This document shows positions 1 through 7,308 of a stretch of DNA of 61,109 nt, in pieces. This DNA comes from CAIXQW01 sp046049675. Lineage in GTDB: Bacteria > Bacteroidota > Bacteroidia > Chitinophagales > Chitinophagaceae. The stretch spans positions 1 through 61,109 of the forward strand of contig JBJORA010000093.1 in the NCBI GenBank assembly GCA_046049675.1. The letters run 5' to 3'. A program made the position numbers and the translations under genes. The notes under the pieces were generated by a model. The model was given only the letters and a program-made list of their open reading frames with translations, was not told the origin of the DNA and made no database searches. Numbering within the stretch: the first letter of the stretch is position 1; each line of letters begins with the position of its first letter.

Positions 1-643
1 TGTCAAAACGAGGCTTGCGTGGCGCACCACTTCTGTCGCCGTAGCTACTACCTTCTGAACTACGACCACGTGAAGGGCGTTCGCTTCTATCATTATCGAA
101 ACGTGCAGGACGATCGCTATCAAAGCGAGGCTTACGCGGGGCACCACTTCTGTCGCCATAACTACCACCTTCGGCACTGCGACCGCGTGATGGGCGTTCG
201 CTTCTATCATTGTCGAAACGGGCAGGACGATCACCATCTGTGCGAGGCTTGCGTGGCGAAGCACTTCTTTCGCCGTAGCTACCACCTTCGGCACTACGAC
301 CGCGTGATGGGCGTTCACTTCTATCATTATCAAAACGCGCAGGACGGTCGCTATCAAAGCGAGGCTTGCGTGGCGAAGCACTTCTGTCGCCATAGCTACT
401 ACCTTCTGAACTACGACCGCGTGAAGGGCGTTCGCTTCTATCATTGTCGAAACGGGCAGGACGGTTGCCATCCGTGCGAGGCTTGCGTGGAGCAGCGCTT
501 CTGTCGCTATAACTGCCGCCTTCTGTGCTGCGGCTTCTTACAGGACGATCGCTTGCAGCGCGTGGTTCGCTTTTACTTTTATAAACGCGTTGCGGCTTAT
601 TGTCGTTGTTTGCTTCTGGGGTAAGTGGAATTCTTTTGCGCAT
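1..643 (-). CDS. N-terminal part of a basic, repeat-rich RNA-binding protein (possibly an RluB/RsuA-type pseudouridine synthase); partial
   Basis: The minus strand is open from an ATG at 643 to the left edge, about 214 codons, so the C-terminal domain lies outside the window. The protein starts MRKRIPLTPEANNDNKPQ and then becomes a low-complexity Arg/Ser/Gly/Asp/Pro chain made of 39-residue repeats with the core RPARFDNDRSERPSRGRS followed by a Gly/Ser/Tyr segment and PRKPR. It has no membrane segment and is strongly basic, as expected of a disordered nucleic-acid-binding arm. In Bacteroidota such arms commonly precede the catalytic domain of large-subunit pseudouridine synthases, and also occur at the C-terminus of DEAD-box helicases. 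The N-terminal position favours the synthase. The catalytic domain is not visible, so the enzyme assignment is inference. Confidence 0.6.
   Translation of the reverse strand, partial: MRKRIPLTPEANNDNKPQRVYKSKSEPRAASDRPVRSRSTEGGSYSDRSAAPRKPRTDGNRPARFDNDRSERPSRGRSSEGSSYGDRSASPRKPRFDSDRPARFDNDRSERPSRGRSAEGGSYGERSASPRKPRTDGDRPARFDNDRSERPSRGRSAEGGSYGDRSGAPRKPRFDSDRPARFDNDRSERPSRGRSSEGSSYGDRSGAPRKPRFD
10..594. repeat. 117-bp tandem repeat, five units
   Basis: Units begin at 10, 127, 244, 361 and 478 (marked on the plus strand by GAGGCTT), spaced exactly 117 bp, which is 39 codons of the minus-strand gene. Units alternate between two subtypes: PRKPRFDSD and PRKPRTDGD/N. The leftmost unit continues toward the window edge and the unit at 478-594 is the most diverged. 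Exact period with codon-level drift points to in-frame expansion and contraction by recombination or slippage. Confidence 0.9.
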
Positions 644-716
644 AATGCTGAAAATTATTGTGTGAAGTATGTGGTGCTCTATAGAGCTTCGTGTGATTTG
701 TTCTTTAAAATTGCCC

Positions 717-1745
717 TTAGTTTTTATTCGCCAATTGTCCGCATGCGGCATCTATATCTTTACCGCGGCTTCTGCGTAAGCTTGCATGTACTTTGTTGGC
801 TCGCAAGTAATCTAAAAACCAATCTGTTTGTTCTTCATTTGGTTTCATAAAACTTACATTGGCTACAGGATTATATTCGATGATGTTTACTTTAGCTGGC
901 ACACGCTTGCAAATAGCAATCAACTCATCGGCATCTTGCTGAGCGTCGTTAAAATTGCTAAACAAAATATACTCGAAGGTCAATGGATTTTTTGTTGCCT
1001 TGTAATAGTAATTGAGCGCATCAATTATTGTTTTAAGATTATTGCTTTCGTTGATTGGCATAATCTCGTTACGCTTTTCGTCGTTGGCTGCATGCAGACT
1101 AAGCGCAAGATTGAACTTTACTTTATCGTCGCCAAGTTGTTTAATCATTTTTGCAATGCCAGCAGTACTAACCGTAATGCGGCTATAGCTCATGCCTAGG
1201 CCTTGCTCGCTATTGATATACTCGGTGCTTTGTAATACATTCTTGTAATTAAGCAAGGGCTCGCCCATACCCATGTATACAATATTGCTGAGTGGCATAT
1301 TGTAGTGCGTTAAGGCTTGCGTATGTATGGCGTAAACTTGGTCGTAGATTTCATCAAAATCGAGGTTGCGTTTGCGATCCATTTGACCAGTAGCGCAGAA
1401 CTTGCATGTAAGACTACAGCCCACTTGGCTGCTAACGCAAGCGGTCATGCGGTTATCGGTAGGAATAAGTACACCTTCTACAATATTGCCATCGTATAGT
1501 TTGAAAGCACTTTTAATCGTGCGGTCTTCGCTGATTTGTTGGTGGTGTACGGAAATCTTGTTAATGACGAAATCTTGATGCAACTGTTGCCTAAGTGCTT
1601 TACTTAGGTTGCTCATCTCTTCTATGCTACCTACATTTTTGCGCCACAGCCAGTCTTGTACTTGCTTGGCCACATAGGGCAATTGTTGTTTTTCTTTTAA
1701 GTAAGTGCTAAGCTCATCAGCCGGCACATGTCTCAGATTTTTCAT
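717..1745 (-). CDS. rlmN: Dual-specificity 23S rRNA A2503 / tRNA A37 C2-methyltransferase RlmN
   Basis: Radical-SAM methyltransferase that adds a methyl group to C2 of adenosine 2503 in 23S rRNA and A37 in some tRNAs, acting in the cytoplasm. The [4Fe-4S] motif CSLTCKFC gives C110, C114 and C117, the SAM-binding GMGEP motif follows, and the second catalytic cysteine lies in the conserved C-terminal DIDAACGQL (C335). The 342-residue length is normal. I chose the ATG at 1745 (MKNLRHVPADEL) over the ATG at 1802, because the extra 19 residues are not family-like and a TACCTTTG -7 element at 1765-1772 would put transcription start inside the longer version. It is complete and intact. Confidence 0.95.
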   Translation of the reverse strand: MKNLRHVPADELSTYLKEKQQLPYVAKQVQDWLWRKNVGSIEEMSNLSKALRQQLHQDFVINKISVHHQQISEDRTIKSAFKLYDGNIVEGVLIPTDNRMTACVSSQVGCSLTCKFCATGQMDRKRNLDFDEIYDQVYAIHTQALTHYNMPLSNIVYMGMGEPLLNYKNVLQSTEYINSEQGLGMSYSRITVSTAGIAKMIKQLGDDKVKFNLALSLHAANDEKRNEIMPINESNNLKTIIDALNYYYKATKNPLTFEYILFSNFNDAQQDADELIAICKRVPAKVNIIEYNPVANVSFMKPNEEQTDWFLDYLRANKVHASLRRSRGKDIDAACGQLANKN

Positions 1746-1764
1746 CTGTGAATTGGTTGAGCTG

Positions 1765-1772
1765 CAAAGGTA
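1765..1772 (-). promoter_or_regulatory. -7 promoter element of rlmN
   Basis: The minus strand reads TACCTTTG, matching the Bacteroidota -7 consensus TAnnTTTG, 19 nt before the ATG at 1745. No convincing TTTG -33 element is at the expected distance. It supports the shorter start of rlmN. Confidence 0.5.
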
Positions 1773-1834
1773 GCTGTAAATGCTGGTATATGGGTGGTGC
1801 ATTTGTCATGTGAGGAGCGATACTGGAATAGAAA

Positions 1835-1864
1835 AAGCCTAGAGATATGGGGGTCTCTAGGCTT
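1835..1864 (-). terminator. Rho-independent terminator after the 1933-2511 lipoprotein-like gene
   Basis: An 11-bp perfect stem (AAGCCTAGAGA / TCTCTAGGCTT) with an 8-nt G-rich loop is followed on the minus strand by TTTTTC. It lies 69 bp past the stop of the minus-strand gene ending at 1933. The stem core is shared with the terminator at 8413-8438. Confidence 0.8.
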
Positions 1865-1932
1865 GTGGGTGAAAAAATCTGATTGCTGGTGAAAGCTGAT
1901 ACTTGTATTAGTAGCGGAGCTAATACTAAACA

Positions 1933-2511
1933 CTATTTCACCTTAATAAGCACTTTGTCACAGAATTCATGCTTAATAAACGGATTAGTTGTTACTCTAA
2001 AAATCCGCAACCACATAGAATCCTGCAGTTTGTTAATGGTACCTTCTAATGCGCAGCCCACTGCTGGTCCAATTCCAGAAGGGTAGTAAAGATTACAATA
2101 TGTTACCGCAAACGAGTCTCGAACTGGACTCCACTTGTAATACGATATATCGGCCATGCAAGAACGCCCAACTGTTGGTTGATAATTTGGGTTTGGTAGT
2201 TGCTGAAAAAAGAAAGTATTGGACGTACTGTCAATTTTTGAGGTACTAATCCATAATGAATCACGCCAGTCGCCGCAGTTCAAGCCGTTTGACATCCATA
2301 CAACACCACCTGGGGCCAAACTTGTACTACCAAAAGAAACCCATTGCCCATTAAACATGGCTCCTTTGCTACTGTCGTTGATACAGGTATTGTACTTCCA
2401 TATTTTAGGCGGCAAACATAACTCTTGAGGCGTAGGACATCGTTTGCAACTTTCGCTACAAAATACAATTAGCATAGCCAGTATTACCAAGGAAGTCACT
2501 CTACTAGTCAT
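1933..2511 (-). CDS. Secreted cysteine-rich hypothetical protein (possible lipoprotein)
   Basis: A 192-residue protein if started at the internal ATG at 2511 (MTSRVTSLVILAMLIV...); the open frame also has an ATG at 2544 (MKHTAKRLNL). The N-terminus is a clear signal sequence with a hydrophobic core (VTSLVILAMLIVF) ending in CSESC, so a lipobox Cys is possible but the match is loose. The mature part has about ten cysteines and many aromatic residues (WKYNTC, LNCGDWRDSLW, GRSCMADISYYKW), suggesting a small disulfide-stabilised beta-rich extracellular domain. I do not recognise the family. The start region overlaps the end of the T9SS sorting-domain remnant at 2504-2695, and a terminator follows. 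Confidence 0.6.
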   Translation of the reverse strand: MTSRVTSLVILAMLIVFCSESCKRCPTPQELCLPPKIWKYNTCINDSSKGAMFNGQWVSFGSTSLAPGGVVWMSNGLNCGDWRDSLWISTSKIDSTSNTFFFQQLPNPNYQPTVGRSCMADISYYKWSPVRDSFAVTYCNLYYPSGIGPAVGCALEGTINKLQDSMWLRIFRVTTNPFIKHEFCDKVLIKVK

Positions 2512-2695
2512 ACTCAAATTTAATCGTTTCGCTGTGTGTTTCATTTTGCAATTTTAATAAATAAATACCAGATGAGTGCAATGCGGATGTAGGAATTTGG
2601 TAGGTGGAATGGTGGATTTTGCCACGTAAGACTAGTTCGCCATTAATGCTATAGATCGCACATTCACTTCCGATAAACTCTTTGGGGCAATGCAA
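2504..2695 (-). pseudogene. Remnant of a T9SS type A C-terminal sorting domain
   Basis: The translated segment contains CAIYSINGELVLRGKI, then SGIYLLKLQN and a final TIKFEYD, the pattern of the T9SS type A C-terminal sorting domain (G-x-IY-hydrophobic-x-N/D-G, then SGIYLLK). Only about 63 residues remain. Upstream in the same frame stop codons occur at 2696-2698, 2702-2704, 2714-2716 and 2720-2722, and there is no ATG, so no cargo domain is attached. It may be the tail of a lost or frameshifted secreted protein, partly reused as the leader of the next gene. The domain identity is fairly clear; that it is a dead remnant is inference. Confidence 0.5.
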
Positions 2696-2804
2696 CTATA
2701 ATTATAGTACACTTTATTCTCACCGGTACACTTTGAATAATACTGATTCAAATTTATGAACATCAAACCAGCTCCAATCTTTAGAAACTTTGAACTTAAT
2801 AGTA

Positions 2805-3548
2805 CTACCACTTGTAAACAAACCCCACGCCTCCATATACAGTTGACAATTTCTGCCTGTACTTGCGCCAGAAGCTGTGGTTACCTTTGTATCTCGCGGC
2901 GCCAAATATTGTGTAATCATTATTAAATGGTTGTGTATACCCGATACGCATACTAGCAGACCATTTTTTATTCAACTTTATGCCGAAGCTAGTAGCAGCT
3001 TCAAACCCAAATTTTATTGGCTTAGCATAGTACTGCATTTGTTCTCTGCTGGTGAATAATAAGTCTTGTATGTAAACTGAGCTGTCGTTATAATCCTTGG
3101 GCGGAAGACGGTAAAAACAGGATAGGCCGGCAGAAGGTGCAATGCTAAAGCGTCCTGTTTGGTAACGCTTGCCGTACTCGATAGTCGTGTTCCCTGTAAG
3201 CATTGTATTGCCTTGCCCAACTACATTCCACTTGCCACTAATTTGCAGAGGTAGAATTATGGTGCCACGATGGGATGCTGCAATCCTAAGCCGCGCATGG
3301 ACATTAATAAAGGTTGAGTTTGAAAGTGCTTGTGAAAATTGAACGCCAAATGATATATCATTCTTTATAAAAGACTTATACGCAGCAATGATAGAGTCTT
3401 CTTCCGCAATTTCTTCTGATTTGAAGTAGCGCTCTTGGTTTGTTTTGCAGCGTTCGTAGTAGATGCTTAAACTCCGTGACTTGTTGTGCTGTGCAAACGC
3501 TGGCAAGCAATAAACAAGTATTACAATGAGCACACTGCAGCATCGCAT
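2805..3548 (-). CDS. Outer-membrane beta-barrel-like hypothetical protein
   Basis: A 247-residue protein if begun at the ATG at 3548, where a signal peptide starts (MRCCSVLIVILVYCLPAFAQ, cleavage after FAQ); an in-frame ATG at 3602 would add 18 polar residues before it. The mature part has alternating hydrophobic and polar strands, many Tyr/Gly turns, and ends in the aromatic residue W (GGVGFVYKW), typical of outer-membrane barrels. A mid-protein stretch (EYGKRYQTGRFSIAPSAG) fits a barrel strand pair. No specific family is recognised. It stands alone, with about 1 kb of gene-free DNA upstream. Confidence 0.6.
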   Translation of the reverse strand: MRCCSVLIVILVYCLPAFAQHNKSRSLSIYYERCKTNQERYFKSEEIAEEDSIIAAYKSFIKNDISFGVQFSQALSNSTFINVHARLRIAASHRGTIILPLQISGKWNVVGQGNTMLTGNTTIEYGKRYQTGRFSIAPSAGLSCFYRLPPKDYNDSSVYIQDLLFTSREQMQYYAKPIKFGFEAATSFGIKLNKKWSASMRIGYTQPFNNDYTIFGAARYKGNHSFWRKYRQKLSTVYGGVGFVYKW

Positions 3549-3602
3549 ATGAGGGAATTTATTCGAAGTCTTTTCTATTACCAATATTATCTCGCGTTTC
3601 AT

Positions 3603-4653
3603 ATAAGTTGCACTTTTGAGCGGGAAGCGTATAGATAATAATACGAAAAATGGGAGGTTTTATTGTGGCAGGTTGGTGGGCTTTAGAGAGAAGTCAAAAC
3701 TTAAAGTACTGAGCGATGTTTAAAGATAAGGTACTGCACGAGCCATACGTTAACTGGACAACATGTTGTTCAGGCATGGCGTATGTTGTTGATTAGTACA
3801 ACTAATATCTTAATTTTTTAATTGTTACTCGCCACCAACTATATTATTCTGACACCGTAATTCATTGCGATAGTCAGAAGGCAGACTTAAAGAACTTCGA
3901 TATGACAACTTGCGCAGTAAGCATGAGCCTGCACTATAAAAGAGCACAAGTCATTTGCTCTAATACTAAAAAAGGTTTCTACTTGTCCAAATGGCTTAGA
4001 ACGCTTGCTGTAATGCATATTTAAAAAGATATTGCAGTGTAAGCGAAGCATTGTATATACTTTCGTACCGTACAAAAGTCTTGTTTCGAAATGAATTTTG
4101 TGGGAAAAGCAAAAAAAGCACGAAACTCAGTTGTACTGATACCTACAAAGTCCGACTTGCCAGTGCTATTTGCAGCAATGCCATGAACGACACATCTAGT
4201 AAATACTATTGGTTCTACCTACTTTGATGAATTATACGCAAACTTTATTTGCAAGCCGGCACTTCTATTGGGAAAAGGAACTATACTATTTGGTTAATCT
4301 TGTGGATTTGGAAATGTATCGTTTTGATAACTTAACACAGACGGAACGCTATAATACATGAGACTGGCTCAGACAGATTATATGTTTGCCCTGCGATTGA
4401 GCACTGCAAATTGTAAAAGTCTTTATCAAAATTGCGCTACATGTTAACCGCATACTGGTTTATCTAATTGTGATTAGGTAATAGAGTGAATTTCGCAAAA
4501 CAGTTTAGCATTTGCATTGATGAGGATTGCGTTGACAATGCGATTATCTAAGCAAAGTATTTATTCCATTTTTTCTCAAAATCGGACAACAAAACATCCT
4601 AGAGTAAATTCAATGTCATGAAAGTTGCGGTATTCAAGCAACCATATCAAGAG
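3603..4653. other. About 1 kb without a confident gene; possible decayed coding DNA
   Basis: No convincing gene is present. The DNA is AT-rich with frequent stops on both strands. Two short plus-strand open frames have protein-like composition: 4091-4186 (31 residues, contains SVVLIPTKSDLPVLF) and 4227-4361 (44 residues, MNYTQTLFASRHFYWEKELY, rich in aromatic and acidic residues). They are in different frames and could be pieces of one broken gene, but I cannot identify it. Confidence 0.4.
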
Positions 4654-5406
4654 TTATCTTAAACTGCTATATTTACGCAAAGTCTGTAACTGACGACTGT
4701 GAAAAAAACAGCAAAAACCTGAATTGGGGTTGCCAGTACAAGCCAAATAATAGTGAATTTGCTTAGCACATTGTTGCATGCTTACAGAATAAAGCGATGA
4801 AATAATATTCTCGTAAACGACTTGCCTTGTCATGAGTTTACTTGCTGCATGTGTTAACACAATCAGTGATGCAATTTCATTTACTACATTAATAAATAAG
4901 CCGTTGTCGCAAATACTATTTTCTGATGAAGAATGCAAGTAAAGCGAAGGATCAAATTCTTGTAGTAGATTTATGAGCTCCAATTTTGGGTAACTCAATA
5001 GGTTATGTTTTCGTATCAAAGAATCCATAATTGTATTCACGAGCTTTTCAAATATATAAAAAGAGTCACGACTACTATGGCCAGAATATTCAAAAAATGA
5101 TTGAAACATTTTACTAGTATCAATTGCTTCTAGTGATAACTGAATTGCATGGTCAGAACGCAAAAGATTCTGCCAAGTCGTAGTGTCAATATGTTGCAAT
5201 CTGTTAAGATGCATGTTAATTACATATACAAGTAGTGGGTCATGCAAAATGTTAACTTTTTGCTCAAATGTGAGTTCAAAGTGCTTAGGCAACTCAGCAG
5301 GAGTTGCTATTTGAATGGTTGTATTAGCTTGAGCATTGCAAGTCAGATTGGAGACTAGTAGTTTGCTGACTAAAATCAAAATAATTAAAAGACATCTACT
5401 TATCAT
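4654..5406 (-). CDS. Secreted hypothetical protein with an HDPL motif, related to the 5764-6513 lipoprotein
   Basis: A 250-residue protein from the ATG at 5406 (MISRCLLIILILVSKLLVSN), which begins a signal peptide ending near CNAQA; the open frame extends further upstream to 5469 but that would cross the promoter and terminator stem. The mature part is mostly helical, with FEQKVNILHDPLLVYVIN near its start and several cysteines in the last third (QQCAKQ, LACTGNPNSGFCC). The HDPL segment, a middle helical stretch ending DPSLYLH, and a cysteine-bearing segment after SSSENS line up with HDPLVHMW, DPNYLYENPNS and SCNEAYNAC of the lipoprotein at 5764-6513, so the two look like diverged paralogues. 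Function unknown. Confidence 0.6.
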   Translation of the reverse strand: MISRCLLIILILVSKLLVSNLTCNAQANTTIQIATPAELPKHFELTFEQKVNILHDPLLVYVINMHLNRLQHIDTTTWQNLLRSDHAIQLSLEAIDTSKMFQSFFEYSGHSSRDSFYIFEKLVNTIMDSLIRKHNLLSYPKLELINLLQEFDPSLYLHSSSENSICDNGLFINVVNEIASLIVLTHAASKLMTRQVVYENIISSLYSVSMQQCAKQIHYYLACTGNPNSGFCCFFHSRQLQTLRKYSSLR

Positions 5407-5421
5407 AAAGCAAAGAATTTT

Positions 5422-5451
5422 CAAAGTTACAAATATAATTTTGTTAACAAA
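5422..5451 (-). promoter_or_regulatory. Promoter of the 4654-5406 gene
   Basis: The minus strand has TTTG at 5451-5448 and TAACTTTG at 5429-5422, separated by 18 nt, close to the Bacteroidota -33/-7 arrangement. The -7 element ends 15 nt before the ATG at 5406. With the terminator at 5453-5486 this shows the gene is probably transcribed separately from its two upstream neighbours. Confidence 0.6.
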
Positions 5452-5452
5452 A

Positions 5453-5486
5453 GCTGCGGATAGCACCATTAGTGCATATCCGCAGC
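5453..5486 (-). terminator. Rho-independent terminator after the small membrane protein gene
   Basis: The stem GCTGCGGATAGCAC / GTGCATATCCGCAGC has one bulged base and a 5-nt loop, and is followed on the minus strand by TTTTGTT. It lies just past the stop at 5508 and its T-tract overlaps the promoter of the next gene. Confidence 0.75.
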
Positions 5487-5507
5487 CTTATTTAAAGTGG
5501 CTGCCAC

Positions 5508-5777
5508 TTAGGTTGTCACTAAAAAGAGCCAAACGATAAGTAACAAAAAAACAATTGTTAGCCAAACCATTGCTGACTTTTGCATTAGTCTTACAGCGAG
5601 TTGTTGCCTGGTCTGTACAAGTACAAGTAGCAAAATACAAAAAGTATAGACAATATACTTGTAGCTAGATTTTATTTGCAAGGAGTCACAAATTGCCGTG
5701 CATAGTATGGATATCGACACTAAAGCCAATACAGATACTCGTAACGACCGATTATTATTTTGTCTAGTAAGCGACAT
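5508..5777 (-). CDS. Small membrane protein with three predicted transmembrane helices
   Basis: An 89-residue protein from the ATG at 5777 (MSLTRQNNNRSLRVSVL); the open frame begins upstream at 5801. Three hydrophobic segments are visible: VLALVSISILCTAICDSL, YIVYTFCILLLVLVQ and MVWLTIVFLLLIVWLFLV, joined by short basic loops (RQQLAVRLMQKS). The start overlaps the stop of the upstream lipoprotein gene by 14 bp (stop codon 5764-5766), so the two are translationally coupled. Small multi-helix proteins coupled to a secreted peptide gene are often immunity or export partners, but that role here is only inferred from context; no family is recognised. Confidence 0.6.
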   Translation of the reverse strand: MSLTRQNNNRSLRVSVLALVSISILCTAICDSLQIKSSYKYIVYTFCILLLVLVQTRQQLAVRLMQKSAMVWLTIVFLLLIVWLFLVTT

Positions 5778-6513
5778 AGCTACCTCCTGAACCTTGACCA
5801 AGTGGAAGTGGATAAATTGGAGTCTGGCCTAAACATGCGTCGCGAGCAATACTACAACTATAAATGCCAGAAACTTCGTAAGCGGCAGCTGCAGCCAAAC
5901 ACACCAGACTTGCAGGTCCTGCAAGCGTTAAACCTAAACAGCCAAGTGCCATTATCTCTGCTTGAGCGATAACCCCTATTGAACATGCATTATACGCCTC
6001 ATTACAACTATTAGGATTTTCATACAAGTAATTTGGATCGCTGTCTAGTTTATATTGTGAGAATAATGCCAAAATATCCTCTATTGAGTAGTTTTGCAAA
6101 CTATACTTAGCCCAAACCTGATCTCTCAAGGAAAGTCTTTCTTGTCTACTGGCTGCTAATTCACTAAAGTTGCTATAACCGAGAATTAAAGCTATCTGAT
6201 TTGCAACCGCTGGATCAACAGGGCCACTCTGAGGCAAATTCGAAGTCAGAGCTCCATCTAGTATTGCTTGGTAATTAGTATGAGGAATCTTCAACGCACT
6301 AACGTATGCTTTAGACATCCACATGTGTACAAGTGGATCATGCAATACTTGCTGTTGGACGGCTGCTGGGATTCCATTAGACCGAGAAATGCGGTTTGCA
6401 GAATCTTCACTAAGACTTCTAATTTGGTCAGGCCTTTTACTGCAGGAATAGAGTAATAATATACTCGTGATTGAAAAAAGTACTGTTGTTAACAAAATTC
6501 TTAAATGTTTCAT
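5764..6513 (-). CDS. Lipoprotein with an Ala-rich six-cysteine C-terminal region
   Basis: A 249-residue lipoprotein from the ATG at 6513 (MKHLRILLTTVLFS), with lipobox LLLYSC near residue 24. After the anchor comes a helical region beginning VQQQVLHDPLVHMW, then SLRDQVWAKYSLQNY, and DPNYLYENPNSC. The last 80 residues are striking: SCNEAYNAC, a hydrophobic Ala/Gly/Leu stretch with two more Cys (ALGCLGLTLAGPASLVCLAAA), and YSCSIARDAC, then a Pro/Gly tail. This resembles compact, disulfide-linked helical peptide toxins in general form, but I cannot assign a known bacteriocin family. It heads an operon with the coupled three-helix membrane protein and is related to the secreted protein at 4654-5406. 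Confidence 0.6.
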   Translation of the reverse strand: MKHLRILLTTVLFSITSILLLYSCSKRPDQIRSLSEDSANRISRSNGIPAAVQQQVLHDPLVHMWMSKAYVSALKIPHTNYQAILDGALTSNLPQSGPVDPAVANQIALILGYSNFSELAASRQERLSLRDQVWAKYSLQNYSIEDILALFSQYKLDSDPNYLYENPNSCNEAYNACSIGVIAQAEIMALGCLGLTLAGPASLVCLAAAAAYEVSGIYSCSIARDACLGQTPIYPLPLGQGSGGSYVAY

Positions 6514-6862
6514 AATCAAAAAAAATCTCCTACTCTAAAACGTTCGTAGGTCTTCGTTGCAATTCAAAACAATTACTAGGCAATTAAGTTTTTCATGCAG
6601 ATCCCAATTCTATGATCACTGTTTTAATGAAAGACTGTTTTAGCTGTTTTGAATATTTTTGCTAATTAAAAATTTTACACCAATGAACTATCAATGATAA
6701 TTCAACGTGCTGCAAAAAATTGTTCAAACCAGCTACTAGTACAACTCTTGCTATTAGTGGGGTCGTACATCGCGCCTTTTGATGCCGTTGTGATGCTAGA
6801 GGGTGGTTAGCAATCTTTCGCAATACAAAAGTATTCGAGCAATTGACTTTCAATAAATAAAT

Positions 6863-6915
6863 TGTACAAACATGCATATACGTGTATGAACTATACAAAT
6901 TTATGTATGAAAGTG
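6863..6915. repeat. Operator-like array, three copies of TGTAYRAAC at about 20-bp period (left copy)
   Basis: TGTACAAACATGCA begins at 6863, TGTATGAAC at 6883 and TGTATGAAAGTG at 6904, so copies are 20 and 21 bp apart, two turns of the helix. The first 29 bp match 8571-8599 at 27 positions. Complete units read as a dyad, TGTATG-AA-CATGCA. It is non-coding. Confidence 0.6.
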
Positions 6916-7295
6916 TTTTTGGGCTAGTAGTGCACATTGGGATTTGAATGTTGTTAAACCATTTGAAGTATCAAAGTTACCTTGGCTTGCAATCATATTA
7001 CTTCACAAAAAGCCTAAAGATTTTGCAATAAGTATTCTGGCTATGCTATTTATGTAAGTAATGATTGAAATAATGATTGAAAGAGGGCAAACGATTTCTA
7101 GACAAAAAAAGAGCAGCGTCACCTTTGAAAAGTTGTTCTTTGAATTAAGCGATATTAGCACTCATAAAAATAGCAATGGCGGAATATATCGCTCCATTTG
7201 CACAAGTACAGATATAGGTATGTACATTGTCTACAACTTTCTTGCAAAGTATTTGTTGCTTGACAAATTACATAGCCACAATAAATAAAGTAGCC

Positions 7296-7303
7296 TAACT
7301 TTG
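7296..7303 (+). promoter_or_regulatory. -7 promoter element of the first GHMP kinase
   Basis: TAACTTTG matches TAnnTTTG and ends 5 nt before the ATG at 7309, so the transcript would be leaderless or nearly so. The -33 element is not obvious. Confidence 0.45.
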
Positions 7304-7308
7304 TTTTG

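Larger units (their letters stand above)
6520..7308. other. Gene-free stretch upstream of the sugar kinase, with an operator-like array
   Basis: About 790 bp of AT-rich DNA with no confident gene. It holds the dyad array at 6863-6915. A 75-codon open frame at 7061-7288 has no promoter or ribosome-binding site of note and no recognisable features. The last bases before 7309 hold the kinase -7 element. Confidence 0.5.

Noticed and set aside
10..594. Repeat array considered as CRISPR
   Set aside because: Repeats are 117 bp with no spacers of unrelated sequence, coding on the minus strand; there are no cas genes.
19..624. Long plus-strand open frame rich in His/Tyr/Arg/Cys
   Set aside because: Antisense shadow of the tandem-repeat gene on the minus strand; its repeats merely mirror the 117-bp units and the composition is not protein-like.
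3887..4075. Minus-strand frame of 62 codons
   Set aside because: Composition not protein-like; no promoter; surrounding DNA looks decayed.
7061..7288. 75-codon plus-strand frame upstream of the kinase
   Set aside because: No promoter or family features; sequence is Ser/Lys/Ile-rich and lies in an otherwise decayed AT-rich stretch.
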